Shown here piece after piece: positions 47,875-48,047 of a stretch of 48,047 bases of DNA. Source of the stretch: Candidatus Woesearchaeota archaeon (GTDB lineage Archaea; Nanobdellota; Nanobdellia; Woesearchaeales; ARS49); NCBI GenBank assembly GCA_019323015.1, contig JAHWHY010000013.1, forward strand, positions 1-48,047, written 5' to 3'. Position 1 is the stretch's first letter. Each line of letters begins with the position of its first letter. Made by a program: the position numbers and the translations under genes. Under the pieces are notes generated by a model, which saw only the letters and a program-made list of their open reading frames with translations, was not told the DNA's origin and did no database searches.

Positions 47875-48047
47875 ATTGCACCTATGATCGCGGTTGTTAT
47901 TAATGCTACAATGATAGAGAACACAAACGCGCAGATGTTTCTTGTTATTGCAAATTTTTTGCCTAGCAGCATTGCTTCTGCAGGCAGCTGCACTATTCCT
48001 ACAGTGACCCATGCTACGATGAATGCTGTGACTGCTGTCATGCTTAT
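47871..48047 (-). CDS. permease (DUF318-like), first-half gene, partial
   Basis: The last 58 codons are in the window; the start lies beyond the right edge. The sequence 'VTAFIVAWVTVGIVQLPAEA' plus 'LGKKFAITRNICAFVFSIIV' is a pair of membrane helices typical of the family's N-terminal repeat. The stop overlaps the start of the second half by 4 bp. Confidence 0.7.
   Translation of the reverse strand: MSMTAVTAFIVAWVTVGIVQLPAEAMLLGKKFAITRNICAFVFSIIVALITTAIIGAI

Overview
The window is AT-rich and archaeal. The evidence is: TATA boxes about 25 bp upstream of start codons, often with leaderless starts; GGTG/GGAGG ribosome sites elsewhere; type II methionine aminopeptidase; archaeal FtsZ; an ER/archaeal-type signal peptidase; pyrBI; a bulge-helix-bulge (BHB) class of tRNA introns; and a G-1 tRNA-His. 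Small overlapping genes, many lipoproteins, a giant Ig/beta-propeller surface protein and a tandem-HTH regulator resemble DPANN archaea of the Woesearchaeota/Pacearchaeota type. That lineage placement is inference from gene style, not a computed phylogeny. No rRNA, CRISPR array, insertion sequence or prophage was seen.

Layout. 1-8.1 kb: the N-terminal ~2,419 residues of a giant secreted surface protein (minus strand, running off the left edge), translationally coupled to a small double-HTH protein whose upstream region carries five copies of a TACTTTGTATGTAAT-type repeat. 8.1-12.1 kb: envelope genes (DUF4405, MscS channel, an Rrf2 regulator with TauE/SafE exporter, site-2 protease). 12.3-19.1 kb: secreted S26 signal peptidase-like protein, TraB-like protein, lipoprotein, ACT-domain protein, methionine aminopeptidase and several unknowns, plus a fragment of a lost ATPase gene. 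19.1-20.5 kb: ftsZ behind a structured leader, divergent from a winged-helix-like gene with shared half-sites. 20.5-24.4 kb: methyltransferase, cold-shock protein, CxxC-x17-CxxC RGG protein, a serpin lipoprotein and small proteins. 24.4-27.2 kb: FecR + CHASE2-adenylyl cyclase operon. 27.3-31.2 kb: PD-(D/E)XK-like nuclease, then tRNA-His, GNAT, M20 peptidase and hisS packed as one apparent unit. 31.4-37.3 kb: two intron-containing type II tRNA genes, each with a degenerate copy of itself just upstream, flanking a large lipoprotein, a degenerate metallo-beta-lactamase-fold protein, a DUF2283 toxin-antitoxin-like pair and a DUF1385 protein. 37.5-39.4 kb: pyrB-pyrI. 39.5-42.9 kb: small membrane proteins, VIT-like transporter, membrane-anchored wHTH, two thioredoxin-like lipoproteins and a CcdA-like electron conduit. 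42.9-48 kb: a tightly overlapping operon with a split permease, DUF134 regulator, NifX-like protein, CDF transporter fused to a NifX domain, two MinD-type ATPases with ferredoxin inserts, an Mth938-like protein and a Cys-rich protein.

Themes. Envelope construction and quality control are dense: secretion peptidases, lipoproteins, serpin, an exported thiol-redox relay and a giant adhesin-like protein. The strongest unusual signals are at RNA level. Two tRNA genes have T-loop introns that fold into clear BHB motifs; one of these has a type II body with a GAA anticodon. The ftsZ leader contains mutually exclusive hairpins. The rrf2 gene has no standard start codon in its frame and appears to begin at ACG.
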